A stretch of DNA of 64,000 nucleotides from UBA4132 sp037133675 (GCA_037133675.1 JBAXNR010000010.1:1-64000), one strand, 5' to 3'; positions 29,886 to 39,470 are shown, counted from the stretch's first letter. The notes: generated by a model not told the origin, from the sequence alone. Translations and numbers: made by a program.

Positions 29886-32327
29886 ATGAAAACCAAACAT
29901 ACATTCCTTGCGACAGCAAGCTTTCCTCTTTCTAACAAAAACCGCCTACGGCAGTTTATTCGGCTTGCGTTAGTCGGTTCAGTGTTGGTAAGCAACATGG
30001 CATCAGCGGTACTGCAAGATCATGGTCCATCTGATCCAACATTAACATGGCCACTGTGGTATCGCGATACCAATGGTCTTGCACTGAGTAAGTGTCAATC
30101 AACCTCAGCTTTCTGTTTCCCACTGATTTCAGATCCTAATGGTTTTCCAGGTAATATTGGTCCTGAAATATTTTACAACCTTGTTGAATTTAAAGGCGCA
30201 GTGGGTACACCTACAGGGACTGGCTCTGATTTTGAATACCGCTACCTTGGTGCATTAGAAGCTTCTTACATTCCAGGTCCAAACCCTACACATGGTCAAG
30301 AAACGGTATTTGCGCGTATTCGTATCACGTTCAACTTCAATGATGTCAACAAAAATGGTGATTATGTCGTTACTCATCCATTCGGCGTTCATACATTCCC
30401 GAATGTGCAAGCAACTACCCAAACCAATTTAATTGGTGCGCAAGCGGCTAACTTCTTTACTGTGGATGTTCCATTAGCGGTCACAGGAAACTTTGCTTTA
30501 GCACTGGGCGGTCCAGTTGGACCCTTTATTCAATGGGATACCGATCAAGCAACACTGGTATCGGCAGCAGGAGAGCAATTCGTTGGTGATCCAACTGTTG
30601 CCCATACATTCACAGGCAGTCCGTTCGGTACTAACTTTCTCGAAATTAAAGGTCCTCCTGGGTCTAACTTAGATGGATTAGCCCCAGTAGACCCCGTAAC
30701 TCTTAAAGCTGCCGCATCAATTCACGATACACTTCACTTTGACTTAGGTAACGTGTTAGGTCAAAAATGGACGCAACCCATCGCTGAGCCTTTAAAAATT
30801 GATGCAGCGACCTTGACTCGTACAACTGGCGCAACAGGTATTAACGGTATAGATATTTGGGCAACCTCATCAGCCAACCAACGTGTGATTGCGACTGCAC
30901 CAGGTATGCCAAGTTTGCAATTAATTGCAGATGGCACAACACTAGGCAAATACCATGGTCATATCGAATATCCATCTGCTCAAGCAGTTCCAGCACAAGT
31001 TACTATTACTAACCTAACCAGTAACCCTGTGAACAGTATATCCGCAGGACTTGAAGATGATGTTCAAATTACTCGTGCAACTTTCGGTACTACCTCTCGC
31101 CAGCTCACAGTAGTAGCGAGTTCAACTGACCATGTTGTTCCACCTGCGCTGACAGTACAAGGCGTACCAGGTGTTGCTGCGGGCATAATGTCAACAGCAG
31201 CGTGTGCGGGCGTTACTCCAGTCGTCGCTGACCCTGTTAATGATTTTTGCTACACAACTTTATTACCAGCAGCGATAGAACAACCAGAAAGCATTTCAGT
31301 CGTTTCAACTGAACTGGGTCATCATGTACACCATGTAATCAGTAGTCCAGATACGCTAGTGGTTACAGCTGCACCTGCAACACCAACCGCTGTAGGAGCT
31401 GGTCTGAACGCAGCAGGCAATGGCGTTGCAGTAAGCTGGACGGATAACTCTAACAACGAAACTAACTTTACTGTATTCCGTTCAGACAATGGTGGTGCAT
31501 TTGCGCAAGTTGGTACCGTACCAAGTTCAGCGGCACAAACAACAGCAACTGGTGGAACCGTTACCTTTAACGATACAACAGCTGGTTTAGCAGTAGGTGG
31601 TACTTACACTTATTATGTTGTTGCTAACAAAACCACAGCGGCGTTCTCATCAGCGAACTCTACTACTGCGACTTACACAATTGCGGCTCCCGTGGTTAAT
31701 GCACCAAGCACACCAACATTTACTGTTGCAAGTGGTGTTGCCACTGTTCGTTGGGTAGATAACTCAACCAATGAAAACAGCTTTACTGTAACACGTACTG
31801 ATACTAATGCCAGTACTGGTGCTGTGGCGGTAACGACATCAATCATAGCTAGTACAACTGGGGCTGCGACTGGAGGAGTAAAAACAACTCAGTCAACATT
31901 AACAGTAGGTCATACTTATACTTTCTCAGTAGTTGCTAACAAAACCTCGGCATTTGTGGCTACGTCACCATCAGCGACATCTGCGCTATTATCGTATATC
32001 AGACCTGCTGCACCGACTGTCTCAGCACCGATTATGTCTAGAATTGCTACGACTACCAATGATCAGGCAGTATTGAATTGGATTGATAACGCTACTACTG
32101 AAACAGGCTATACCATCACATACTCAGCTACAGTTGGTGGTGTACCAGTTAATGGTACGGTTACTTTGCCTGCAAACTCAATAACCAGAACAATATCACC
32201 TTTACCTCGTGGTGCTAACAATTTAACAGCAGCACAACGACCACTGTATACGTTCAATGTTACAGCAACGGATAGTACGACAGGCTTGTCATCTACTGTT
32301 GCAACTGTAACAGGAAGAGCACAATAG
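29886..32327 (+). CDS. Secreted protein, paralogue 1, with C-terminal fibronectin III-like repeats
   Basis: An 813-aa exported protein. A long signal peptide (residues 1-41, RLALVGSVLVSNMASA) precedes the mature start VLQDHGPSDP. Residues 45-500 form a conserved domain also present in the next gene (WYRDTNGLAL, GPEIFYN, FEYRYLGALEASYIPG, THPFGVHTFPNVQAT, VGQKWTQPI). The last 310 residues are three fibronectin type III-like units (SWTDNSNNETNFTVFR, RWVDNSTNENSFTV, NWIDNATTETGYTI). GAGG lies 9 nt before 29886. Probably periplasmic or outer-surface; function unknown. Confidence 0.75.
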   Translation: MKTKHTFLATASFPLSNKNRLRQFIRLALVGSVLVSNMASAVLQDHGPSDPTLTWPLWYRDTNGLALSKCQSTSAFCFPLISDPNGFPGNIGPEIFYNLVEFKGAVGTPTGTGSDFEYRYLGALEASYIPGPNPTHGQETVFARIRITFNFNDVNKNGDYVVTHPFGVHTFPNVQATTQTNLIGAQAANFFTVDVPLAVTGNFALALGGPVGPFIQWDTDQATLVSAAGEQFVGDPTVAHTFTGSPFGTNFLEIKGPPGSNLDGLAPVDPVTLKAAASIHDTLHFDLGNVLGQKWTQPIAEPLKIDAATLTRTTGATGINGIDIWATSSANQRVIATAPGMPSLQLIADGTTLGKYHGHIEYPSAQAVPAQVTITNLTSNPVNSISAGLEDDVQITRATFGTTSRQLTVVASSTDHVVPPALTVQGVPGVAAGIMSTAACAGVTPVVADPVNDFCYTTLLPAAIEQPESISVVSTELGHHVHHVISSPDTLVVTAAPATPTAVGAGLNAAGNGVAVSWTDNSNNETNFTVFRSDNGGAFAQVGTVPSSAAQTTATGGTVTFNDTTAGLAVGGTYTYYVVANKTTAAFSSANSTTATYTIAAPVVNAPSTPTFTVASGVATVRWVDNSTNENSFTVTRTDTNASTGAVAVTTSIIASTTGAATGGVKTTQSTLTVGHTYTFSVVANKTSAFVATSPSATSALLSYIRPAAPTVSAPIMSRIATTTNDQAVLNWIDNATTETGYTITYSATVGGVPVNGTVTLPANSITRTISPLPRGANNLTAAQRPLYTFNVTATDSTTGLSSTVATVTGRAQ

Positions 32328-32337
32328 GCTAAGGCTA

Positions 32338-32363
32338 GGCTGGTGTGATCTATCACACCAGCC
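32338..32363 (+). terminator. Hairpin between the two secreted-protein genes
   Basis: GGCTGGTGTGA and TCACACCAGCC form a perfect 11-bp stem with loop TCTA, 11 bp after the first stop codon. There is no T-run, so it may be an mRNA-stabilising or attenuating hairpin rather than a true terminator. Confidence 0.55.
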
Positions 32364-32451
32364 ATCGAGAGCAAACTAAATAGTTAATCCAGTTTGCCCC
32401 ATTGATTATGGTCTTTGGTGTACTGGCAAAAGAAATAATGAGGTTATCCCA

Positions 32452-34833
32452 ATGAAAAATAAACACAGCTTATTTGTGACAACAGATTCTTGCACAAATG
32501 CAGTAAACAACGGCTCTGCTCCACATTCAGGCAAACGCCACTTACGCAATTTAATTAAAATGGCACTGGTCGGTTCAGTATTAAGCAGTGCGTCAGCATT
32601 TGCGGTTTTACTAGACCATGGTCCAAGTAATCCAATCGTCAACTATCCAGACTGGTATAGAGACACCAATGGTCTCGCGATTGGCTTGTGTCAATCAGTC
32701 ACTGCGTTCTGTTTTCCACTTACTCCAGATCCAGCAGGTTTTCCAGGCAACGTTGGTCCTGAAATATTTTACAACATGGTTGAGTTCAAGGGCTCAGCGG
32801 GTACAGCGACTGCGACAGGTACAGATTTTGAATACCGTTATATGGGTGCATTAGAAGCATCCTATATCCCAGGTCCAGTGCCTACACATGGCACAGAAGC
32901 TGTATTTGCGCGGATTCGTATCACGTTCAACTTCAATGATATCAATAAAAATGGTACTTATGTGGTCACGCATCCGTTCGGTGTTCATACCTTTCCTAAC
33001 GTACAAGCGACCACTAAAACCAATTTAATTGGTGCGCAAGCGGCTAACTTCTTCACTGTGGATGTTCCATTAGGCACGCCTATGGATTTTGACACCTCAC
33101 TGACTGGTCCAATCGGTCCTTTTATTCAGTGGGATACTGGATTACCGCTGATATCGGGTACCGAAGAATTCGTGGGTGACCCAACTGTTCTCCATACCTT
33201 CAAAGGCAGTCCGTTTAATACTAACTTCCTGAGAATTCAAGGTCCAGTTGGCTCTAAGCTGGATGGCGTGAACGACTTTATTCTGGTTAATCTGGGTAGT
33301 GTTGTGGGTCAAAAATGGACGCAACCCATTCCGCAACCGTTAAGAGTTGATTCAGCGTATTTTACCCGTTCAAATGTAGTGGGTAACGCTGTTGATGTCT
33401 GGGCAACCTCATCAGCTAACCAAACCTTGGTTGCAACAGGTAATGGTATACCCGCACCAGGTATCGCATTAAAACCCGATGGCGTAATTCCTGGTAAATA
33501 TCATGGTCGTGTGGTGTATTCTTCGGCGTTACCCGTTCCACCACAAATTACTGTCACCGACAATACCAGTGTTCCTGTAATCAGCGTTACTGCACCTGTT
33601 AAAGATGTGGTTGAAATTGTGCAAGCAAGTTTTAACACCGCTAGCCGTGTGATTACGGTTGAAGCAAGATCAGACGATACGATTGTTAATCCTCAATTGA
33701 GCGTACAAGGTGTACCTGGTATACCAACTGCGGCAACCGTTGTACCCGCTATTACAGGTGTAATGACAGTCGCACAATGTACAGCAGCGGCTATTACCGT
33801 CGCAAATCCAGCGGATGTTTGCTTCACTTATACCTTACCACCAGCAATAGAAGCACCCGAAAAAATATCCGTTGTTTCAGCTGAAGCGGGTGGTCATGCT
33901 GATGAGTATTTACAAATTTCTGGTGCGCCTGAAAACCCACTTAACCCACCTGTTGCAACTGATATTCCTGTACCAGGCTTTAGCGTGACTTCAAGCGGCG
34001 TGTCTAATCTAGTCCCTAATCTGCCATTGGATGCACAAATCATCCAACAACCAGTAAACGGTGTTGTTAGTTTGCTGAACGGACAATGGATTTTTACTGC
34101 TAATGCAGGAATTGCAGCAGGTGGAATTACCGATGCGTTTAAATTTGTAAGACAAGCGGCGAACGGCGCACCTGTGTCTAACGTTGCGACGGCTAATCTG
34201 TCAATCGGCTTTACATCAACTGGACCTACACTTGCCAACGACCAATTTGCTGGCAGAACCACTGTTGCCCGTTTATTCAATGTATTAGCGAATGACAAAC
34301 CAGCCTCTGCTAACCTAGCGGATCAGATTGCTACTGTTAGTCCTGTCGTAATTGCTACTGCGCCAACCAAAGGTAACGCAAGGGTTAACGTTGACGGTAC
34401 AATCACTTATACAGCAACGACTGGCTCGGCAGCGGGTACTGTAGACACTTTTACTTACACAGTGAAAAACGCTGCGGGTAAAGCGTCAACAACTCCTGCA
34501 ACAGTGACCGTAACTAACTTTAATGCCAATGAAGCGGTTGCGGTTATTAAGTCAGATTACCTTGTTAATCGTGGAGTTTGGACTGTTACGGGTAGCACAA
34601 ACTGGTTTGCACCAACCCTGACTACTACGATAGCGACTTGCTGGACTGGTAGCGCGACAGCACCAACGACAGCAACTACCATCGGTACCGCAACAGTTGA
34701 TGCAACAGGTAAGTTCCAAATCATCCCTGTAGGCACTGCGCCAATCCCAACAGCGGCTGGTCCAATGCGTTGCATAACGTCTAATAATGGTAATGGTGGA
34801 CTTCCTGCTGCTGGAACGATTGCGATTAAATAG
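32452..34833 (+). CDS. Secreted protein, paralogue 2, with C-terminal cadherin-like module
   Basis: A 793-aa exported protein with signal peptide (KMALVGSVLSSASAFA). Residues 50-500 match paralogue 1 almost motif by motif, including paired Cys in LCQSVTAFCFP. After about residue 505 the two differ completely: here a tandem-95/cadherin-like unit (VLANDKPA, NVDGTITYTA, DTFTYTVKNAAGKAS) and a short terminal domain follow. AGGTTATCC precedes the ATG. The pair arose by duplication with later exchange of C-terminal modules. Function unknown. Confidence 0.75.
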   Translation: MKNKHSLFVTTDSCTNAVNNGSAPHSGKRHLRNLIKMALVGSVLSSASAFAVLLDHGPSNPIVNYPDWYRDTNGLAIGLCQSVTAFCFPLTPDPAGFPGNVGPEIFYNMVEFKGSAGTATATGTDFEYRYMGALEASYIPGPVPTHGTEAVFARIRITFNFNDINKNGTYVVTHPFGVHTFPNVQATTKTNLIGAQAANFFTVDVPLGTPMDFDTSLTGPIGPFIQWDTGLPLISGTEEFVGDPTVLHTFKGSPFNTNFLRIQGPVGSKLDGVNDFILVNLGSVVGQKWTQPIPQPLRVDSAYFTRSNVVGNAVDVWATSSANQTLVATGNGIPAPGIALKPDGVIPGKYHGRVVYSSALPVPPQITVTDNTSVPVISVTAPVKDVVEIVQASFNTASRVITVEARSDDTIVNPQLSVQGVPGIPTAATVVPAITGVMTVAQCTAAAITVANPADVCFTYTLPPAIEAPEKISVVSAEAGGHADEYLQISGAPENPLNPPVATDIPVPGFSVTSSGVSNLVPNLPLDAQIIQQPVNGVVSLLNGQWIFTANAGIAAGGITDAFKFVRQAANGAPVSNVATANLSIGFTSTGPTLANDQFAGRTTVARLFNVLANDKPASANLADQIATVSPVVIATAPTKGNARVNVDGTITYTATTGSAAGTVDTFTYTVKNAAGKASTTPATVTVTNFNANEAVAVIKSDYLVNRGVWTVTGSTNWFAPTLTTTIATCWTGSATAPTTATTIGTATVDATGKFQIIPVGTAPIPTAAGPMRCITSNNGNGGLPAAGTIAIK

Positions 34834-34844
34834 CCTAGTAGGGT

Positions 34845-34997
34845 GTGGGCAAACGGCTCTATCGTTTGCCCACGCGGAACTGGCATAACGAAGCGCGACG
34901 GGGTATTCTCGCAACGTTTTGACTGTGACCTTGAACACCGTAATAAAATTCAAACAGTGGCATAATCGGTGGGCAAGCAAAAAGACGCTTGCCCACC
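34845..34997. repeat. Paired palindromic repeat, copy 1
   Basis: Two hairpins: GTGGGCAAACG/CGTTTGCCCAC (34845-34873) and GGTGGGCAAGC/GCTTGCCCACC (34968-34997). The same pair returns at 35152-35227, so this is a composite, BIME-like interspersed repeat. Confidence 0.8.
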
Positions 34998-35047
34998 CTA
35001 CCTGACTGTGCGTTAGCTATATTTAAGTTCCCAAGCAATATCCAAAA

Positions 35048-35077
35048 ACAAAAACGCCCCTTCATGGGGCGTTTTTC
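35048..35077. terminator. Bidirectional terminator
   Basis: AAAAACGCCCC-TTCA-GGGGCGTTTTT style stem (with central ATG-containing loop TTCAT) with A-run before and T-run after. Probably ends the secreted-protein transcript. Confidence 0.8.
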
Positions 35078-35151
35078 GTTAAGCGGCTTTACAAGTCATT
35101 TTGGGTAGTGCTAAACATTGAGTGATTGGAATACAAACCTAGCCGAGTAGC

Positions 35152-35227
35152 GTGGGCAAACGGCTCTATCGTTTGCCCACGCTGAATTAGCATAATCGGT
35201 GGGCAAGCAAAAAGACGCTTGCCCACC
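35152..35227. repeat. Paired palindromic repeat, copy 2
   Basis: The same two hairpins as copy 1 (35152-35180 and 35198-35227), but with the hairpins only 17 bp apart instead of about 95 bp. The adjoining 35228-35420 holds the promoter region of the ABC gene and no other feature that I can support. Confidence 0.8.
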
Positions 35228-35420
35228 CTAGCTGACTAGCCAGAGCAGCAACACCAATTGGAAAGAAACGCTGTTTTATAACGATAAGTTACCATGACAT
35301 TTTATGCGTGTACCCGCTTACTCTTAAGATAAATAAATACTTTGTACTAATCGTTCAAGACTGTATAAAATCGCAGGTTTTCTGTCCCGTTTATTTTATT
35401 TTCAGCAAGGAGTGACGCTT

Positions 35421-37115
35421 ATGAACGAAAACAACTTTTTTATCCGATTTGTGCGGTTAGTGGGTGGTTTTTGGTATTCTGAAGATGAGGCAACTATACG
35501 CCGATCGACCTTAATATTGGTCATCCTTACTGTGGCGCAAATTGCTATTGCCGTTGTCATCAACAAATGGAGTGCCGCTTTGTTTGATGCGTTGGAACAG
35601 CGGTCGATGTCTAAATTAGTCACTCAAATCGGGATTATTTTTTTGATTTTCGCCGCTAATATTATTTTAAACGCGACTCATGTAAAAATAAAACGGGACT
35701 TACAAATAGGTTGGCGTGAATGGTTAACGGAGCATTTAATCAGTCGTTGGATGCACAAGGGACGGCATTATTTGGTGACGCACACTGAAAAAGGCGAACA
35801 CGATAATCCAGATGGGCGTATTGCAGAAGATATTCGTATTGCGACAGAATCTGCTATCGAGTTATGCCATTCCCTATTTTACAATCTATTGTTGTTGATT
35901 AGTTTTAGCCAAATTTTGTGGTCACTGTCGGGTGTGGTGGTGTTGGATTTGGGGATTATAAAAATGCCTATTTATGGGCATTTAGTCTGGTTAGCATTGA
36001 TGTATGCCAGTGCCGCCTCTTTGTTAGGTTGGTTGATAGGACGACCATTGACCAGCGCAACCGATGCAAAACAGACCGCAGAAGCTAATTTCCGCTTTTC
36101 CTTAGTGACAGCGCAAGAGCATTCTTTATCCATTGCGATGATTCATGGTGAAGGCAATGAACGCCAACGCTTTCGGGTGTTGTTTGATGAAATACATAAC
36201 GCATGGCAACAACAAACCAAAGCATGGGAACATATTTTAATGTTTTCTTCGGGTTATTCTGTATTGTCGATGGCTTTTCCTATTCTTATTTCCTCGCCAC
36301 GTTATATTTGGGGCAGTATTTCACTGGGTGGATTGATGCAATCTGCGCAATCTTTTCAACAAATGGCTTCCGCGTTATCGTGGCCTGTTGACAATATGAC
36401 CAGAGTATTTGAATGGCGTGCTTCGGTAGAGCGTATTTTAGGTTTGCTAGAATCATTGGATTATTTGGAAGAAGAAATCATCAGCCCTGATCCGCGCCGT
36501 ATTATTTTAGAAAAAACAGATTGTTCGGTGTTAGCTTTTGAAAAGCTCTGTATCAACAAACTGAACGGTGAAGAAATAATATCCTGTATCAATACTGAAA
36601 TTAGAGCGGGAGAACATGTGCTTATTACGGGCAATTTCTTTACGGGGTCTAAATTATTTAAAGCCATTACGGGTTTGTGGCCTTGGGGCTATGGACGTAT
36701 CGGTTTACCTGATAGCGAGCTGTTATTTTTTATGCCGCCGCGCCCTTATTTGCCCAAAGATACGCTACGGTCAGCTATTTGCTATCCTACCGCTGATGAC
36801 GCATTTGCTGACAACCTATTGGAGTCAAAACTTAAATTGGTAGGCTTAGACGAATTAATTCCACAACTGGATTGCATTGATACTTGGGATAAAGCCTTGT
36901 CGCGAGAAACACAACAGCGTTTAGGGTTAGTGCGCGTACTGTTGTATCAACCTAAATGGATATTTTTGCAGGAGGCGTTTGATTCACTCGATAGTGCGGG
37001 TGAGGAAGATATGTTGCGCTTGATTTGTCGAGAATTACCCGATGCTACTCTGATGACTGTTACCAATCTGCCGACTGCATCACGCTTTCATTCCCATAAT
37101 CTGCCCTTGGCTTAA
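35421..37115 (+). CDS. SbmA/YddA-like ABC transporter with degenerate ATP-binding domain
   Basis: A 564-aa fused membrane and nucleotide-binding protein of the ABC_membrane_2 type (YddA, SbmA, peroxisomal ABCD relatives). Several membrane helices fill residues 20-330, with the family's EWLTEHLISRWM and NPDGRIAEDIR segments. The C-terminal ATPase keeps PPRPYLPKDTLRSAICYP, but Walker A reads GNFFTGSKL (Lys misplaced), the signature is LSRETQQR instead of LSGGE, and Walker B reads IFLQEAFDSLD without its Asp. ATP hydrolysis is doubtful. AAGGAG lies 10 nt before 35421. It precedes a GH5 gene by 20 bp. Confidence 0.82.
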   Translation: MNENNFFIRFVRLVGGFWYSEDEATIRRSTLILVILTVAQIAIAVVINKWSAALFDALEQRSMSKLVTQIGIIFLIFAANIILNATHVKIKRDLQIGWREWLTEHLISRWMHKGRHYLVTHTEKGEHDNPDGRIAEDIRIATESAIELCHSLFYNLLLLISFSQILWSLSGVVVLDLGIIKMPIYGHLVWLALMYASAASLLGWLIGRPLTSATDAKQTAEANFRFSLVTAQEHSLSIAMIHGEGNERQRFRVLFDEIHNAWQQQTKAWEHILMFSSGYSVLSMAFPILISSPRYIWGSISLGGLMQSAQSFQQMASALSWPVDNMTRVFEWRASVERILGLLESLDYLEEEIISPDPRRIILEKTDCSVLAFEKLCINKLNGEEIISCINTEIRAGEHVLITGNFFTGSKLFKAITGLWPWGYGRIGLPDSELLFFMPPRPYLPKDTLRSAICYPTADDAFADNLLESKLKLVGLDELIPQLDCIDTWDKALSRETQQRLGLVRVLLYQPKWIFLQEAFDSLDSAGEEDMLRLICRELPDATLMTVTNLPTASRFHSHNLPLA

Positions 37116-37135
37116 TCTACCTTTGAGGATCAAAC

Positions 37136-38257
37136 ATGACTCACGCATTTGATAATAAATTTGGCAAAAAACTACGCGGTGTTAATTTAGGTGGTTGGTT
37201 AGTATTGGAAAAATGGATAACGCCCAGTGTGTTTGAGGGTCTTGATGCCACCGATGAAACTACCTACTGCGTTGAATTAGGCGACCGCGCTGATGCTATT
37301 CTAAAACAACACTGGAACAGCTATATCACCCGCGATGATTTTGCGTGGTTAGCCAAAACGGGCATTAATGCGGTGCGCTTGCCTGTCGGTCATTGGTTGT
37401 TTGGCAAGGATTATCCCTATCATCACAGCTATGGTGACAACCGTTATCCGTTTGTGGTCGGTGGCTTGGAGATTGTAGATAAGGTGTTTGATTGGGCAGA
37501 AGAATTTGGACTACACGTTCTGCTCGATTTACACGCTGCCCCTGGCTGTCAAAATGGCTTTGATAATGGCGGCATTAAAGATATTTGTGAATGGCATACT
37601 GATCCTGACTACCTTGAGCATTCACTTAGCGTGTTGGAACGCTTAGCGCAACGCTATCAAAACCGTCCCGCATTACATGGCATCGAAACACTTAACGAAC
37701 CGCGCTGGGATGTTGATACCGAGTTACTGAAAAAATATCATACCGATGCCTATCATCGCATTCGTAAATACTGCAAACCCGAAGAGGTTGCAGTGGTATT
37801 TCATGACGGTTTTCGCTCGCACCGTGAATATCTGGGTTTTTTGAAAGGTGAAGAATTTCGTAATGTGGTATTTGATATTCATCGCTACCAATGTTTTGCT
37901 CGCGAAGAAATCGATATGGATATTTATCATCATATCCAACGCGCTGCCATTGACTGGAAAAATGAAGCCGATGACATTATTCATGAACTAGGACATCAAA
38001 CCTATTGTGGTGAATGGAGTTTAGGGCTGGATTTACGGGTTGTTTCACTGTGGGCAGAAGGTCCTTTCAATCACGCGCTGGAGAATATGGATAATTTTCA
38101 GCTTAATGTTGCTTATCGTGGTTACGCGTCGGCGCAACTTTTGACCTTTGAAAAATATCTGGGCTGGTTTTTTTGGAATTACAAAACCGAAACTACCCCA
38201 GCGTGGTGTTTTCGAGATTGCGTAGAGCGTGGATGGTTTCCGAATAATTTTAGTTAG
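37136..38257 (+). CDS. Glycoside hydrolase family 5, exo-beta-1,3-glucanase-like
   Basis: A 373-aa TIM-barrel enzyme close in motif to yeast Exg1: RGVNLGGWLVLEKWITPS, GINAVRLPVGHW, LLDLHAAPGCQNG, the acid/base motif ETLNEPRWD and the nucleophile motif TYCGEWSLG. Relatives hydrolyse beta-1,3-glucan or glycosylceramide. There is no signal peptide, which is unusual for a glucan hydrolase and suggests an intracellular substrate. It appears to be co-transcribed with the ABC protein upstream (20-bp gap). Confidence 0.88.
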   Translation: MTHAFDNKFGKKLRGVNLGGWLVLEKWITPSVFEGLDATDETTYCVELGDRADAILKQHWNSYITRDDFAWLAKTGINAVRLPVGHWLFGKDYPYHHSYGDNRYPFVVGGLEIVDKVFDWAEEFGLHVLLDLHAAPGCQNGFDNGGIKDICEWHTDPDYLEHSLSVLERLAQRYQNRPALHGIETLNEPRWDVDTELLKKYHTDAYHRIRKYCKPEEVAVVFHDGFRSHREYLGFLKGEEFRNVVFDIHRYQCFAREEIDMDIYHHIQRAAIDWKNEADDIIHELGHQTYCGEWSLGLDLRVVSLWAEGPFNHALENMDNFQLNVAYRGYASAQLLTFEKYLGWFFWNYKTETTPAWCFRDCVERGWFPNNFS

Positions 38258-38328
38258 TGGGTTTTAGGAAAAATCACCATTTAACTATAAAATAGCCGCT
38301 TTTTACTCAACACCTTAAGGATTTCACT

Positions 38329-38736
38329 ATGAACCAAGACAGCATTAAGCTGATAGAAGACTATTATGCGGCGTTCAACGGCGGCGATATGGATACTTTT
38401 TTAAGTTTGCTCACCGATGACGTAATTCATGATATTAACCAAGGCAGACGTGACATCGGTAAAGACGCATTCACACAGTTTATGGTGGGTATGAATCGTT
38501 GTTATAAAGAACAACTGGTTAATATGGTCATTATGGCAACCGCTGACGGTAAACGTGCTGCGGCTGAATTTGTGGTATTGGGCGAATATTTAAGTACCGA
38601 TGAAGGGCTACCCGAAGCGCAAGGACAAAAATATAAACTACCAGCGGGTGCATTTTTTGATATTCGTGACGGTAAAGTGGCGCGTATTACTAATTATTAC
38701 AACCTGCAAGATTGGAGTGCTCAGGTTGGCGGTTAA
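38329..38736 (+). CDS. NTF2/SnoaL-like protein
   Basis: A 135-aa protein with the cone-shaped NTF2 fold pattern: IEDYYAAFNGGDMDTFLSLLTDDVIHDIN, then VVLGEYLSTDEGLP and FFDIRDGKVARITNYYN. Members are isomerases, hydratases or binding proteins. AAGGA lies upstream of the ATG. The 72-bp gap to the GH5 gene could be within one operon. Substrate unknown. Confidence 0.8.
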   Translation: MNQDSIKLIEDYYAAFNGGDMDTFLSLLTDDVIHDINQGRRDIGKDAFTQFMVGMNRCYKEQLVNMVIMATADGKRAAAEFVVLGEYLSTDEGLPEAQGQKYKLPAGAFFDIRDGKVARITNYYNLQDWSAQVGG

Positions 38737-38743
38737 GGAGTAA

Positions 38744-38773
38744 AACAGCTTTAGCTGTTTAGCTAAAGCTGTT
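38744..38773 (+). terminator. 13-bp hairpin after the NTF2-like gene
   Basis: AACAGCTTTAGCT pairs perfectly with AGCTAAAGCTGTT around GTTT. No T-run follows, so it may be a repeat hairpin rather than a strong terminator. Confidence 0.5.
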
Positions 38774-38825
38774 GGACTACAACGAAATGTTAGAACTATC
38801 TACTTACATTCTTTGAGGAATGAAT

Positions 38826-39389
38826 ATGAAAAAAAATTATTTTGGTCTATCAGCATTATTGTTTCTTTTTACTGCTGTGGCTAATGCGCATGGTCCAGTT
38901 CGACAAGATACCGATGAAACCATCACCATCAATGCTCCCGCCGAAAAAGTCTGGAGTATTATTAAAAATTACGGTGATATGTCGTGGTTACCTGCCATTA
39001 AAAGTACTGAAGTTAAAGGCGGCAATGAAAAAGGCGCGACTCGTGTATTAACGCTACAAGACGGCGGCACGATTACCGAAGAATTGAAAAAATACGATGA
39101 TGCTAAAATGTCGTATGCTTATAAAATCACTGAAATGAGTACCGCAAAAACCATTACTCATGCAGGCGTAGAAGAAAAAGTGCCTGTTGTGCCTGTCGAT
39201 AACTACTCAGCAACTATTACTGTAGAAGCACAAGGTGCGAACAGTGCCGTACATTGGAAAGCAGGTTATTACCGCGCTTATACCAACAACAACCCACCTG
39301 ATGAAATGAACGAAGCTGCTGCTAATGCTGCTATTAAAGGTATTTTTACCTCAGGTTTGAATAATCTGAAAGCCTTAGCTGAAAAATAA
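38826..39389 (+). CDS. mxaD: MxaD-like periplasmic SRPBCC protein, copy 1
   Basis: A 187-aa exported protein with signal peptide (YFGLSALLFLFTAVANAHG) followed by DETITINAPAEKVWSIIKN, the start of a START/Bet v1-like lipid-cavity fold. MxaD in methylotrophs is a periplasmic protein that improves interaction between methanol dehydrogenase and cytochrome cL. I start it at 38826, 7 nt after GAGGA; an ATG at 38820 is too close to that site. The mature part closely resembles copy 2. Methanol-oxidation role is inferred from family. Confidence 0.72.
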   Translation: MKKNYFGLSALLFLFTAVANAHGPVRQDTDETITINAPAEKVWSIIKNYGDMSWLPAIKSTEVKGGNEKGATRVLTLQDGGTITEELKKYDDAKMSYAYKITEMSTAKTITHAGVEEKVPVVPVDNYSATITVEAQGANSAVHWKAGYYRAYTNNNPPDEMNEAAANAAIKGIFTSGLNNLKALAEK

Positions 39390-39418
39390 CTTCGTAACCC
39401 AACACATCGCCCTTAAAT

Positions 39419-39445
39419 TCTGGGTTACGCTGTCGCTAACCCAGC
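39419..39445 (+). repeat. Short palindrome between the MxaD-like genes
   Basis: CTGGGTTA and TAACCCAG form an 8-bp stem around an eleven-base loop or so. It belongs to the family of small palindromes in this genome. Confidence 0.45.
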
Positions 39446-39470
39446 CTACAATATTCAAGAGACATCCATT

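Noticed and set aside
34552..34980. 142-codon minus-strand frame at the end of the second secreted protein
   Set aside because: Runs over the cadherin-like coding sequence and the palindromic repeats; no protein character.
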